Assembly: GCF_905475345.1 (NCBI RefSeq) | Contig: NC_066610.1 | Coordinates: forward strand, 283,501-347,500 | Source: Vespula vulgaris | Lineage: Eukaryota > Arthropoda > Insecta > Hymenoptera > Vespidae | Reading direction: 5' to 3' | DNA: 64,000 nucleotides | Part shown: one piece after another, positions 1 to 13,631 of the stretch | How positions within the stretch are numbered: position 1 is the first letter of the stretch | Layout of the letters: each line of letters starts with the position of its first letter | Position numbers and translations under genes: made by a program | The notes under the pieces: generated by a model | Database searches by the model: none | What the model was told of the DNA's origin: nothing | What the model saw: only the letters and a program-made list of their open reading frames with translations

Positions 1-427
1 GTAACCGAAGATATTTTGGTTGAATGCTTTTGTTGATTCTATCGGCTAGCAACATTTAACCTAGTTATCGAGAGGGAAAGGAATAGATAGTATTTGGAAA
101 CCGAATTTACATAAATTATAATCAACGCCGTTTATCATAATAGCCTGTTATATACATTTAAATGTAATAGTGAATGCATGAAAATGATCAGCTGATGAAT
201 AAATAAGTAATAACGGGATGAATAAATAAGTAATAAATAAAAGAAAAGGTGTAATTTTATAGTTAATTGTACAAATTGTCTAAATAATGTATAAGTAACT
301 ATACATCTTATATGATAAATAAGCGATGTTATGAGTTATGAGATAAATTATCGTACATACATATCTTCATGATTTATAAAATATTTAAATGTGATGATTA
401 AACAGGACTATCCATCTGTTTTTTAAA

Positions 428-507
428 TTTATTATTATTATTATTACTATTATTATTATTACTATTATTATTATTACTATTATTATTATTACTATTATTA
501 TTATTAC

Positions 508-578
<71 letters not shown>

Positions 579-580
579 CT
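428..580. repeat. Compound ATT/ACT trinucleotide microsatellite
   Basis: About 150 bases of (ATT)n interrupted at regular intervals by ACT units, so that blocks of four to five ATT alternate with single ACT. On the minus strand it encodes a long isoleucine/valine run, which is an artefact of the repeat and not a protein. Confidence 0.95.
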
Positions 581-1393
581 AAGTACATATATTTTGTATT
601 TCCGAATAGCAAAGCAAAAATTATCTCATTTTTATAATTCAAAATTCAGCATTAACCTATGAAAATGATGTTCGCATTAAACTTGAATGATTTATATTTA
701 CAGAATATCTTTTATCCCAGATCATGGGATACTATAATCGATCTCTTTATAGAAAAATTAAAAATCTTGTGTTGTTTTCATTATTAAAAAGAATAACGTT
801 TTAGATATTATCATCACTGAAGTTGTTTTTTAAATAGAATTCTTCAAAATAGAGAATATTCGAGATGAGAGGATTCACCAATGTTGGAGCACACCTTCAG
901 ATATTCATGGTATTATCTGCTAAGAATTAAGTAGCATTATTGAGATTATTTATTCTTGTGATATCTTTAATAATAATCTCTAAAAGAATACCTAGAAAAA
1001 AGGAACACTTTTCTTGAATTCTCATGATTCTTATTATAGTTCGAGTTTAGATATTGTAAGTTAAGCACATTCCTCGTCCTTCGGTATTGTTCTTCGATAA
1101 TGATAAATTTAATTTAAATTGCTATAAATTTTATATTTTAATCAATATTTTATAGATATAATTTATATATATAATTTATATATATTAATTTATATATAAT
1201 ATATATTATATATAATTTGTATTATATTTAAATATAATTTTAATTTTAAATATACATTTAATTTAAATTATTATAAATTTAAAATTACATATACTAATTA
1301 AATTATTATGTACTAATTTTATATTTAAATAATAATTTAAATATAATTTTGAGGACGTCATCTACCCCCTTTATATTGTGTACACATACACAT

Positions 1394-1396
<3 letters not shown>

Positions 1397-1445
<49 letters not shown>
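1397..1445. repeat. (AT)n microsatellite
   Basis: A perfect AT dinucleotide run of about 49 bases, preceded by an imperfect CACATA stretch. Confidence 0.95.
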
Positions 1446-1447
<2 letters not shown>

Positions 1448-2180
1448 ACGCATATGGTATTTAATTAAAAATTATAAACGTCTGAGAATTAGTATCAATA
1501 TACGTATGTATCATAGCATTGCATTTAATTATATATGTTTAATGTGCATCGTAATATATATTTAATGTAATTAATCTTTCGAGTATAATAAAATTTTTAG
1601 TTATATTATTTAACCGTAATAAAATAAAATTCACTTCGATGATATCGAAGGCCTTTATTGTTTCTAAATAATAATTAATAACAATTTTTCCTGTACGAAG
1701 ATATTCTTACTTGCTTTTCTACGTATAATCGAACTTAGTAACTATTCTATTATTTTCAGTAAGGAACTTTAACTATCGCTAACAATTCCAATGTAAGAAC
1801 TTTAATTGCTTCACCATTTTCTGAACACTTTATAACGATCGATTAAAAGTGAATTAACAACAAGAGAACTCGAGGTGAAACTTGAATTCATCTAACCGTT
1901 TTACAACTTGAACACATCTACTTTTAGTTTCTTTGTTTTTTTCTCCATCCTGCAGTAGAAGTTCGTAGTAAACTTTTTTGTTTTTTTTCTTTTTTTTTAC
2001 GTGAAATAATATTCACGAGAATGATACGTAAAAACGATCGACGGATATAGAGTTCAAAAAAAAAAAAGGAAAACAGAGAAAGAAAGGAAAGAAAAAGGTA
2101 TATCTTACTTAGACAGAACGGTAGAGAGAAATGATTTATGCAAAAACACCGTCCGTAAAGTTTCAATCAATTATTACTGG

Positions 2181-2648
2181 GTCAACTTTGTTCGTTCGTT
2201 AACGATTCACCATCTCCTCTTTTTTCTTTTCATCTTCACCTTCGATATATTGGAAAAGGGTTCGAAAACTGTTCCGTAATTTTTTTCTTTCTCCTTTTTT
2301 TTTAGTCGTATGAACCATTCAACTAACCGTTTTAACCCCTTACGAACGTAGTTTACGTCGTTAGTAGATCCTGACTTGGAGAAACAGTCTGTCAACGACC
2401 TTCGAACGAGTAAAATGGAAGAGAGTAGAGAAGTATGGATGTACACGTCGTTTTTTAAATACATAATTGACAGTTTGTTAACAAGTGTGACGTTTGTGAT
2501 AATAACTGTTCCAAGTGAATTTTTTAGAAATTTTAGGGGAAGAGAAATTATTCTGGTTTTAGAAAATTATCATGAAGAATTATTTTTTTTCTTTTTAGTT
2601 TTTTCGATGATTTGCAAAAATCGAAATTTTATTTTTGAATTTTCTTAA
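2181..2648. other. Less AT-rich stretch, unassigned open frames on both strands
   Basis: This segment is visibly less AT-rich than its surroundings, notably 2340-2500. A plus-strand frame of 90 codons (2376-2648) and a minus-strand frame of 85 codons (2464-2207) overlap. Neither resembles a family I recognise, and the plus frame ends in a phenylalanine run from poly-T. It could be a degenerate exon or a control region. Confidence 0.25.
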
Positions 2649-4440
2649 CGAGTTGACTACTCTATTTCTTTTTTTTTATATGATTACTAAATATTTTCTC
2701 AGTTGAAGCATGGTGATAGTAATTAATTTACAAATTAATTATTATATATGTTATATGGTGGATGATGAAAAAAATTTAACTTTAATTTCTTTTTTTAACA
2801 ATGCAAATAAATAATAAAACTGTGTGTCGTGGAACAATTAATACATTTTTTATTAACAATTTTTATGAATATAATATATGAAATTGTGAATAATAAATAT
2901 TTATTTTTATGCTATAATATACATATAAATTATTTATTATTGAGAATATTTATATTATATAACGAATAGTTTATTCGTTTTTGTTGATTCAAAAGTTAAC
3001 GAAATTAATATTTTCGAAAATTATTATTTTGAATTATTAATTCATTTATTTCTACCAATTCGAAATTTAACAAATATATTTTACAAAAATTAAATTTTCT
3101 GACATGCATAAATAAAACTGTAAATTATTATTTTGTGCAATTTTGTATTAATAATTTTTAATTGTTTAACGAAGTGATAAAAGCAAGGAAGTAGCATTAA
3201 TAGGATAACAGTGACAAAAGTATAATTTTATTTATTCACCAGGCGCAATAATTAATTATTATAATAAAATTATTATAATTATGAAAATAATTTTTAATTT
3301 CAGGATAAGATCTATGAAAATCTTGTAGCAGTCAACGTGTTAATGTTTTTAAGCTCATCAATTTATCTATTATTATCATTATATACATTATATGTATTAT
3401 ACAGTGTTTCATAAAATGTGGGATCTACTTTATCGATGGATGAGAAATAGCAATGAAAAAAGTTTATGCAAACATGTGGTCCCATTTAAACATGTGGTTA
3501 AATTACTTGAAGAATACAATGGAACAGTAAAAAATAGCATCAATCGAAAATATACGATGACGTGACAATTTGGATAACAATTATTTTATCCGTAGTATAT
3601 TTTGTTACCATTAATTGTTTTCTAAGGAAATTTACGTAAGGTTGACCTGTTAATCTCTTTAAAAAAACAGAAGGCTATACATTGATGTTGAATTTTTGTT
3701 GGACGGACTAATAAACGTGGATTTTTTTCGGTTCAATAGGAGAGACCAGAGCTGGTAAGGCCATTTTTTATTATCCCATTTTTCCATTTTTAATAAATTA
3801 TGTGAATCAAATATCATCGTAACGATTATTATATTCAATGAAACATATTTGACTAATTGATTCAATGATAAAAATTTATTTAATATAATAATAATTAAGG
3901 AATTATAATATTTTTCTTATACCTAATTTGATTAAGTAGGTATTAATAGTTGAGGGTTGGTAGATTTACAGTATTGGGGTAAGTTGATTATAGACACTAT
4001 CAATTAAGAAGATTTTATTGATAATTTATTTTAAAATAAAATAAATGTCAACAATTTTTTTTCTTATATATATAAAATTAATTAAAGCTTTTTTTTCGGT
4101 CGTTGATAAAAATCTGTTTATTTCTTTTTTGTATCTAAACCTATCAAAAAATAATTCTAATCTTAAGACACTTTGATTTCCATTAATTTTATTTCGCAAT
4201 TTAGTCACATATCTATGAAATATTTTATATGGTGTATCATGTTCCTTAATGGTTGCATTAATGCTTCATTTTTTTTAAGGATTAGTTTGTTATATGATTC
4301 TTCTATAATTCCTTTTGAAATTGGATTAATTCACTTTCTTTGATACGTCCTCATTGTTTTATGAGATAATTATTTTTAATTAATTTTAAAAAATAATTAA
4401 TTTTTGTAATAAAGTGCTAGTACAAACTAATATTACACGA
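2649..4440. other. AT-rich intergenic DNA
   Basis: No gene is supported. The strongest structure is a short direct repeat near 3470-3500, where ACATGTGGT occurs twice. Minus-strand frames of 60-68 codons at 3659-4208 are low complexity and not convincing. Confidence 0.5.
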
Positions 4441-4600
4441 GTTGGTTGATCAGTTAACCATATAACTACATCCGAACGGATCAGTTTGACTACAATACTC
4501 TACATAATCTCAAATTAATTTATGAGAAAAATAACGTTTTAATAGATCTCTTAATAAGTTAACTTTAATAATATTCTTTTAATATTTTTTATTTTTTTGT
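4441..4600 (+). repeat. Copy of the odorant receptor 3' flank (upstream copy)
   Basis: The block from GATCAGTTTGACT through TCTACATAATCTCAAATTA here reappears almost unchanged at 12,440-12,600, downstream of the receptor stop codon. Both copies are followed by a similar ATATTC-rich tail. The simplest reading is a remnant of a tandem duplication of the receptor gene whose coding part has been lost. A second, weaker match links 7,205-7,325 with 12,605-12,720. Confidence 0.5.
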
Positions 4601-5980
4601 AACTACAATGGTGGGTTAAATTTTAAAAACTATTTTTTTGATAGATTATCGAAGATACTAAATAACCAACAGTTCTCAATTATTTTTATATATCTTCATA
4701 TTCTATCTATAAACGATTTAGAATCATTTAAAATATAAATAATTCTTGAAATGATGAGCATGAAATCTATGATGTTATATTTGTTGTGAACATAGTTTAA
4801 GACGAACATTCAAACGCAATAGCATTTCAAATTAATTGTGGAATAATAATATTGTTTAATATAATATATTATATATGCAATAATAATTAATAAATTAAAA
4901 TGAAAAATATGACAACCTATTAGTTTAAAAGAGAAAAAAATTCGTGTCATATAGTATGCAAGAGATAATACCAAAAAGTGGCATAGAGATAATACTAAAA
5001 AGTACGATAAACTGAAAAATGGCAGAACTCTAAAAATTACTGCAAAAATGAACCTCTGTATTCACCGTTTATCAAGCGACTGAAGTAGGAAACTAAGATC
5101 TATGGGATAAAACAGGAGGAATTTGATAGATTAATAAGCTAAGAAAGGTGTAGACACGGTATTAGAATAGCAGTTCCAAATTGCATATCTTGCCTATAAG
5201 TGAGTTACCAGGTGGTTTCTCGTCTCAGCGGGGTAGTCGAACGATGTTCAGTAGGCATTATAAGAAAATACAAGCGGCTCTATTGACTCATCGATATTTG
5301 GATAAAGTCTCTTAAATTTATTAGATTTTTGATGAAATTCGGAATATAGTCTTATTATTGCTCTTACGAAATGCTACGAATACGAAGTTGTTACTTAATT
5401 TTCGTTTTTATAGAATGTAGAATACTGAATTATTATTTAATTACTGATTTTACAGATTTCGGAATACGGTTTTTACGGATTTCAGAATAAGAATTTATTA
5501 CTTAATTGACGGCTTTACTAAGTAGATATATATACTTAGAACTGATTACGGACTTATTAGCTAATTAGTGGCTGCTTTTACAGAGAGACAAATACTGAAC
5601 TAACTTTATAGTTTTGTTCCGACTGACTCCTTTTAATTTTGATGTACTTAGATGATTACTTACAAAATTTGCCAAAAATAAAGTTTCGCTTTTTATTGGA
5701 TAATAATTTTATTTATACTTTATTTTAGGATTCTGATTAGTTTATATTTTAACAGAAGGTCTATTGTATCAAGAGGCGAGGTTTGACTGGTGTCAAGATT
5801 TAAAGAATTTCTAGAAGTGCTTGTTTAGAACGAAAGAAATTCGAGATCTAAGCTGTTTATGTTTCTGGAGCTGATAGTAAGCACGTAGGTGGCCTACGGG
5901 TTTAAGAATTAGGAAGACTTGACAATGCTGCAATAAAATACAGAGAGTTTGTTCTAAGAATGATAATAGTCATCTGTTTA
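4601..5980. other. Intergenic DNA between repeat block and Tc1 relic
   Basis: No coding sequence recognised. The part from about 5030 to 5960 is less AT-rich and has many short imperfect repeats of the type GAATACTGAA/CGGAATACGG around 5340-5600. It could be decayed transposon flank, but no terminal repeats were found. Confidence 0.4.
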
Positions 5981-6029
5981 TTTCCTGTTTTAAATGGGTC
6001 CCTAGGTTACGCATTCTTAAACTTTAGTG

Positions 6030-6860
6030 AGGAAAATATGGAGTGTCAGTGAAGAAAACTATACGCAGGACGTAATTTCAAAAAGGATCGTTTCCAGACT
6101 ACTACTAATATTCAAAATGAAATCTGTGCTATGATTTGAATATTAATGTAAGAATCATTCGTAGGCATCTTCATGAATTTGATTTAAAAGGATAATTGTT
6201 TCGAAAGAAACCAATATCAATTAACGATTAAAAATCGAAAGTTGCGGATTGCTTTCGCTGAAGTACAGAAACATTGGATAGTGCAAGATTGAAGAAATGT
6301 GTTATTTTCTAACAAGTTGAAAGGTTTAGGGTGTTTTCTGATGGAATTTAGATTATTTTAGATTACGTTAGATACTAGATTATGTTAAACGTCATAAAGA
6401 CGAAACAAAATGAATACAAAATGCAACATAAGAACATTCAAGCACAGTGATGTGGGTACCGTTTTCACAAAATAGTCCAGGATCAATTTATCAATTAAGA
6501 GCGTATGTCATCAATAGGAATGTATGCCAATGGCATTATAAACGAATTTCAATATCTAGAGATTATGAAAGGAATCATGATACCTTACGTGCATGAATAT
6601 ATGAGAGATAATTTTATCTTTCAACAGGATAATGGATTAAATTGTGAAACAATACTTCATGGAAGAAAATATTACTGTTTTATCATTCTCATCAAATAAA
6701 CATCACAATCACCGCATCTTAATCCGATCGAGAACTTGTTAAACATTATTGAAAGAATTGTTAAAAGAAATGTGCAGAGATATAAATAAAAAAATTTGAA
6801 TTACTGTAGACTGCAATTGAAACAGAATCAGTATTTCAATAGAACAATGCGTAAAGATAC
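6030..6860 (+). pseudogene. Tc1-like transposase relic
   Basis: Decayed transposase of the Tc1 part of the Tc1/mariner superfamily, which cuts and pastes its own element at TA dinucleotides. Recognisable in order on the plus strand, across several frames: a recognition-domain piece reading RRHLHEFDLKG near 6150, KNRKLRIAFAEVQKHW near 6230-6280, the first catalytic region where SDES has become SNKL near 6310, FQQDNG near 6617-6634, and HLNPIENLL near 6718-6745. The longest uninterrupted piece is 6505-6699. Stops and frameshifts separate the pieces, so it is dead. I could not define terminal inverted repeats. Confidence 0.75.
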
Positions 6861-8061
6861 ATGCCATAAAGATGTACTGCAATCATTAAAAATAATAGTT
6901 ATTGTACAAAATATTAAATTTTTAAGAAATTATTGTTGCTTGTATTAATATAAATACTTTTTTCATATGGAATACTAATCTCCCACAAAGTAATGTTCGT
7001 AGCAAATAAGCATCGAAGATTTTATCCTTTTCATGGATTCTTTATATATTGAATGATTCTACATCATTCGTAGGTAGTGTATGAGTGTATGTGTAAATTC
7101 TAAAAGCAATTACAAACTGTTGATTATTTACTATCTATAATACAGTATATAATTATCTATCAAAAGATTAGTAGTCCCAAACTTATGTCCGCCAGTCCGC
7201 GGGCATGATAAAACAAAAAAATCTTTAAAAAAACATATTTACTTATGTTAACCAATTTTTTGAGAAATTCTAATAAATCAGAGACAAGTATTAAAAACAA
7301 ATAAATGATATAGTAGCGATGATTTACAAGTTCTATGGTAAAATTTTCTTCAATAGTGCATGTGTCAGTACAAAATTATTGACAATTGGTTGATCTATCC
7401 CTTACAACTATGGTTTCTCCTAATGAATGTTATGAAAATTGACGATTCCATCTCTGGTCTTGAATCCAGTAATCCAACATTATTTGGAAATGATACACAG
7501 TGTGACAGGAAATAAATGGATCATCGATAGACATCTACTCAGATGGGTCACATGTTTATCTGAACTTGATTTTAGATCGATGAAGTGGATACATATATTA
7601 AACAACACTTTCTATATACTTACATACATATAGATTTATATGTATGTAATAGGTATATATATATGTATCTTAATATTTTTCTTAAAAAAATTGCATCATT
7701 TTGTAGAAAAGAAAGAAACAAACAACTTTTCTTAAAACATGTAGATTAAAATGGCACGAAAATTTTTAATTATATGTACCAATTTACATAAATAATATTT
7801 TATCATGATATATATATTTGTTTACATATTTTTAAAACATATATATTTTAGTGATATGCAAGTATATTTTTATACACATATATATTTATACAAAGAAATA
7901 ATTAATTTAATTAAAATCGTTAAACCATTTTATTCTTTTAGAATAGAAAAATAACTTTACTATAATTCCGTCGAAACATAAAATTCGATTGTGTGATCAT
8001 TAAATTATTTTCAAATATTTATTATTAATATTAATAAGGTTATTTTTTATTTTTATTACAG
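6861..8061. other. AT-rich intergenic DNA upstream of the receptor
   Basis: No gene is supported. A 64-codon plus frame at 7439-7633 has no recognisable family. The block 7,205-7,325 weakly matches sequence 3' of the receptor at 12,605-12,720. Any upstream non-coding or coding exon of the receptor would lie here, but none could be identified. Confidence 0.4.
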
Positions 8062-8082
8062 ACACTCCATATAACCGAATTA

Positions 8083-11000
8083 ATGAAATCATTACGATGG
8101 AACAAACGATTACTAAAATATCTTGGAATATGGCCGCTCGAGATCTACGATCCACTTTTTTTCTTTACTTTTATGTATCTTTCCTTCCACTGTTGCTTGA
8201 CATTTGCCAATTTGATTTATTATAAAATTGGTTTCTCTGAAATTCTCGATAATTTCACCGAAAACGTTTTATTCATAATGACACTCACGAAAATAACGAT
8301 CTGCAGGATGAATAGAAAATCGTTAGCACAATTGCTCCTAGAAATTGAAAATAGTTTGATCGATGATGATTATAATACATCGGAGAAGAAATTCATTTTG
8401 ATAAAATATACTAAACTGGCAAAATATTATTTTTTAACCGCATTTATATCGATGACCCTTGCCATTGGATTGTATTTCATCGTCGGGATATTACCGAACA
8501 TAAAAATCGGTAATTGATACGATCAATTTCATAAGAAATAATTTTATTAATTAAAGTATGTATATTTTGTACATATGTACTTACATATAACAAAAACAGG
8601 TTTTTTCATATCGTTATTAAATTTATTTCACTTATTAAAAATTTCATTTTTTAATTATGTTTATATATTTACTAGAAATTTTGATTGAGATTATTTTTGT
8701 ATATAACTCTTTTTTTTCTTTTTAGTAATCTATAATTACTTACAATTGTTTAATTGTAATTTATAAATGCGGATTGTTTATTTATTATCATTGAACTTTC
8801 ATTTAATTCATTCTTGTGTGAAATATCTAATATGTATTATACATATGTATATATACTAATATAATAGATTATTAGAAATTAATGATTTTTTCGAACAATG
8901 TGCGGACAGATCAATCGTGTTTTTTAAGAGAATAGATCTTTATTATATATTCATCCATTTTGAGTAAGTGAGAGAGTATAGAAGTTTTCAATTCATTTTT
9001 TAAAATGGATTCATATGTTGTTTTTTTTTTATAGCATGATAGTAGGTCATAAGTGGAAAAAAGTTATGAGTGGATTTATTACATAAGGTCATAATAATAG
9101 AAATTCAAAAAACCATACGAATTCTTTGTCTTGTAATTATTGACCTTGGTTGATCTTGAATGATCTTGTGTCATAAGTCGTATTCCATTTGTGATTTACT
9201 ATCACGTTATAGAAAAAAGCATGAATCCATTAAAAAAATCTTTCATTATTTTCCACTTTCATGCCATACAAGTTTTGTCTATATAATTTTTTCCATATTA
9301 TAACAAATAATAGAGATATTTAAAGTGTTAATAGTTATTGATCCACCCTGTGGAATCGAATATTTCATAAAATGAATATATTTTTCAATTTGAAACTTCG
9401 AAACGCATTTTCTGGGAAATAATTGATTCAAAATTTTTAAAACAACATAATTGTAAAATGAATTAAAAGATTTTCCAAATAATTTCTGTTGCCATTTAAG
9501 ATTTTCGAAGAAGTTAGTCCAAAATTGATGAATTTATGATAAGAACGTGTCCCCTTCGAAAACAACTGTTTTTTATTTTTCAAAAATATTCCTAAATTTA
9601 ATAATAATCTTTACTTTTTTTTGTGACATTCTATATATATACACATCTTTTTTATTTTTTATAGCAATAAGAAACTCATCTTTGGGTTACACCCTACCGT
9701 ATAAAACTCGAGTTATTATCAACATAGATGACACTAAGGTCTACTTTTGTGTTTGCCTCTATCAGATGTTAATGGTTCCGATTATTATAATTGGTTACGT
9801 TGGATTCGATTGTTTATTTACACATCTGGCTTTTCATATTTCGGCACAATTTGGAATTCTCAGCTGCAGGGTCAGAGAAATTCTCGATGACTGTAATAGT
9901 TTTCAATTTAATATGAAGGCACTGGTATTTCGACATTATAAATTGATAAGGTAAAGCTAAAATATATGATATTTTTATTAATATTTATTTTTGAATGAAA
10001 GATAATAGTTCGACTCTGATATTAATCTAAGAGAAGATATGTGACATGAATTTGATCATGAAAATTAAGGCTAAACAATATTTTAAACAACAGTTATTCA
10101 CAATAGATAAAAAAATACACAAAGATGAAAAAAATACAAATAAATGAAAAATTCGTAATTTATAATGGATTAAAAATATTTTTGTATATTTTATTTATAT
10201 TATACTTAAAATATCTAAAATATTTTATTCGATTTTAGGCAAGCAGAAACTTTGGAAGATAATTTTAGTGTAATGATATTACAACAATTGATGGGAACTA
10301 CGTTCCATCTTTGTATATCAGGTTACTATGCACTTATAGTACGTATTACATACTATCTGTAATGGACGAATATAACGAATATCTATGTTTTTATATTCTT
10401 CTTTTCATTTTCTTTTCCTTTTTTTTTCAGGGTTCCGTAAAACAAGAAGGACTAACACTCACCTTATTCATAGCATACGCCTTTAGCGTCTTGAGTACAC
10501 TATTTATTTATTGTTACATCGGCGAGTGTCTCATTCAGGAAGTAATAGAAATTTAATTAATGTAATACAGGGTGTCCTATTTAACTTGATTATCAGCGAC
10601 ATTTTTTTGTTATTTTTAACAACTTAGTTTCTAATAACTATTTATTCATAAATTTATTTTCATTAATTTATTTATTTATAATTTTTAATTCACAAAAAAA
10701 AAGAAAAGAGAAACAATTATTTATTTTAAAACAAAGTGTTTGATTAATTAATCTGATGATTTTTATCTGTGAAACTCATCGAAATTTAATTTAGAAAAAA
10801 ATTCGGTATATTTAAAATCGTTTAACTATTTGCTTGATTTTAAAGTTGTATCCCTCCCTTTGAGATTAAAGCAGTATTCTATTCTAGACACCCGTTTTTA
10901 AGATTTTTTATACGAATGAATTTTGAGAGAATAAATTATTGAATCTAGAGAAAAGTGATATCTCACAAATTTGGTAATACTTAAACTAATAACGCAAATT

Positions 11001-12211
11001 GTTATGAATTATTTCATTGAAAAATATACCGACATGTAGGTCATATGAAATCTTGATTTAATTGAGTACACGAATTACAATCGTCCTACTACAATCGTTA
11101 ACAAAAAAAAGTAACCCACAAATTTTTTTAAATCTATACGAATATAGTTATGAGTCCAACTAGAACTAAGCAAGTTTGAGCATTTTTATTGAAATTACGG
11201 TTGTTTAAAATTTGAGTTTTGATTCTTTTTTTAAATTTTCAACTGAAACAAGGAAGTGGATAATTCTAGTCTACTTTGGTTGTATTATTATAGTTTTAAT
11301 TCATAATTTTATTATAGGTTTCAATATATTATTATAGTTTTATCTAGGCACACATTCACTCGATACGTGTTTAAAATTTCAATTCAACCGGCTCAATTGT
11401 TATTGAGAAAAATTTAAGTTTAATGTAAAAAACTCAAAGTTTAATGTAAAAAGTTGCTTTGTAAGAAATACAGTTAAAGTTTGCTATACTGTTACGATTA
11501 ATACGATTAGTTACGATGGATAATAATCACTTCGGACGTAATAATATCATAAATTTGATATAGTTGCGATTGTTGCGTTAAATCCTAATCGAATGATATA
11601 ACATACAATAACGTATGTTTTTTTCTGTAGGTTGATAACTGGTCATTTTGTTTTGAAATAATAGAAATTTTTCTTTTTTGTTCAAAACAATAAATTCACA
11701 ATTTGATTTATAAAATACGACGACAAAACAATGTCCTCGTATGTCAAAGACTTAAATCGAACTAGAGGTTAATTTATTTGTTAAAAAAGATTAACGATTT
11801 ATAGGTATTTATAATATTTAAAAAATTTTATTACGATCAAATCTGATAAGACACTCTGTAATAGATCGATTACTCGATACTCACCATTAAAATTGTTTTA
11901 CAAATTTAGAGTACGAGTCTGAGCAACGCATTTTATCGTTACGAGTGGTATAACATTTCACCGATCAATCTGAAAATGATTTATATTTGCATGCTACGTA
12001 TGAAGAAACCACAACAACTGACTTCTGGTAAATTTTTCGTCTTATCATTGGCCACTTTTACCGATGTAAGTATTTCTTTTTTTTTTCCTTTTAAAAAATC
12101 TTTTTTCTTTTAAAAAACGAAATCGATAATTCAATATATTCCTTGTAACGTGTTTTACAGATTATTAAAACATCGATGGGATATCTCTCTCTACTACGAA
12201 ATGTTCTATAA
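8083..12211 (+). CDS. Insect odorant receptor, six coding exons, intact
   Basis: Predicted exons: 8083-8509, 9665-9950, 10239-10338, 10431-10541, 11910-12065, 12161-12211. All junctions are GT-AG, phases agree, and the joined frame gives 376 aa ending in TAA. Family marks are GIWP at residues 15-18 near the N terminus, YCYIGECLI followed by NAFYRYEWY across exons 4-5, and a C-terminal FTDIIKTSMGYLSLLRNVL, the typical end of hymenopteran receptors. Several hydrophobic segments fit the seven-helix, inverted-topology family, which forms ligand-gated cation channels with Orco in olfactory neuron dendrites. The length is slightly short for the family (about 380-420). A splice acceptor ends at 8061 and the frame stays open from 8062 into the ATG, so a short upstream exon may supply the true start. 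The ligand is unknown. Confidence 0.87.
9030..9211. mobile_element. MITE-like element in receptor intron 1
   Basis: The two ends are imperfect inverted repeats of about 31 bases. The left end begins TATAGCATGATAGTAGGTCA; read on the opposite strand, the right end begins TATAACGTGATAGTAAATCA. The similarity continues inward in weaker form. The roughly 182 base element has no coding capacity, as expected for a non-autonomous DNA transposon. It lies wholly inside intron 1 and does not touch splice sites. Confidence 0.6.
10567..10622 (+). repeat. End of a dispersed repeat in receptor intron 4
   Basis: ACAGGGTGTCCTATTTAACT followed by a CATTTTTTT...ATTTTTAAC tract closely resembles 13,632-13,690. 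It looks like one terminus of a short dispersed element. No matching opposite terminus was seen in this intron. Confidence 0.4.
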
Positions 12212-12233
12212 AGATTTTTTTTGTTCACTTATT

Positions 12234-12239
12234 AATAAA
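12234..12239 (+). terminator. Polyadenylation signal of the odorant receptor
   Basis: AATAAA occurs 22 bases after the receptor TAA. It is the first canonical signal downstream, so a very short 3' UTR is likely. Confidence 0.55.
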
Positions 12240-12439
12240 ATCACTTTTTCTTTTCGCAATAATTCAGTATAAATATCGTTTTCAATCGATTTCAATCGAT
12301 TTTCTTACAAGAAAGAAAGAAGAAAAAAAATTGATACATAGATATGTTCCAGATCATTTATTAAGACGTTTTCAATTTTCGACTAAATATTTCTTAAACT
12401 GAAACAATCAAGTTGAAATTGAATCTCTTTTTCAATCAA

Positions 12440-12720
12440 TTATTAATCAGTTTAGTCAACCAGTTCTGTACGATCAGTTTGACTTTAATATTCTACATAA
12501 TCTCAAATTATTAATTCTATTTAAAAAAAGTGTTGTTTAAAAAGGTCATTTAATAAATAAATTTTTAAATATTCCTTCAATATTTATTTTCTTGTAAATT
12601 ATGTAAAGAAAATAAAATGTCTTGAAGGAAAAAAAATATGCTTACTTAAATGATTTTTCGACAAATTCTTATAACTTAGAAACAATGTACGATAACAACA
12701 TCAAAAATAAATAAATGATT
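12440..12720 (+). repeat. Receptor 3' flank repeat (downstream copy)
   Basis: Counterpart of the blocks at 4,441-4,600 and, more weakly, 7,205-7,325. Its position just 3' of an intact receptor gene indicates that the upstream copies are leftovers of a lost paralogue. Confidence 0.5.
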
Positions 12721-13631
12721 TGAATCCTTGATAAATATTCCTCGATAAAGCCGATATTAGATCATTAACAATTAATAAAATAATTCGTATAGGCAAACAG
12801 CTCTGCTCCTTCCCCTCGATTAATTTACCAGAAAAAACGATCGACTGTTTTGCTGTCACTCTATCGGAAAAATAAAATGTATCTTTGGAGAGATAAAATG
12901 GAAAAAAACATAAAAGTAAGGTAAAGAACATGATTTTTATTTTTTTATTCTATAAGAACTTTAATACTTTGTGATCTTATTCGATAAAAATTTAACATTT
13001 TGATTGTGATTTATTCGATTAAAACTTTTATCAATCAATCCTAACGATAAGTTCATGATTGATTCAATTCTAATACCTGCTACAATTCCTATGGATGGAT
13101 ATATATTTTGGAATTGATCCTCGATGCATTACATATATTATATATTAATTGTGTTAATTCTTTTATTCTATAATTATAAAATGTGAATGATTGTAAATGT
13201 ATATATTATAGATCTAGTTCTCTATAAATATAGTTACAAAAATCCGAGTTGTTTGCTTCTATTAATATTATTATTTTTCTATTTATATAATTATATAGTC
13301 TATTTTTTTAATCAGATTAAACTCGATATACGTGTGTGTGTGTATGTATATATGCATATATTTTTGATATAATGACGTTAGGAAGTTATCGTAGCTAAAT
13401 TTTTCTATATTATTTATGTCTGTCGTCAAGTACTAATGAACGGATAATACTACGGGTAATAACTTCGTAACATATATATTTAAGATATAATAAGTTAATA
13501 TTTTTATGTAGAGCATAAAAAACTACAGCAATTGGTGCAGTCAAAAATATAGGTTTCTATTAAAAAAAAGTGCAGTTGTATTTTTCTGATGCAACAATGC
13601 ATAAAAAGGTATAAAATTATGTGACTATTAT

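Larger units (their letters stand above)
1..2180. other. AT-rich intergenic DNA, no gene recognised
   Basis: No coding region can be supported here. The stretch is extremely AT-rich, with two microsatellites listed separately and runs of ATATAA-type low complexity around 1140-1340. Translations are dominated by isoleucine, phenylalanine and lysine from simple sequence. Nothing resembling the FAR or receptor families seen later was found. Confidence 0.6.

Noticed and set aside
385..642. Minus-strand frame of 85 codons rich in isoleucine
   Set aside because: It is the translation of the ATT/ACT microsatellite and has no protein character outside the repeat.
1924..2464. Two minus-strand frames of 80-85 codons
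   Set aside because: Lysine/phenylalanine low complexity from poly-A and poly-T tracts; no splice context or family match.
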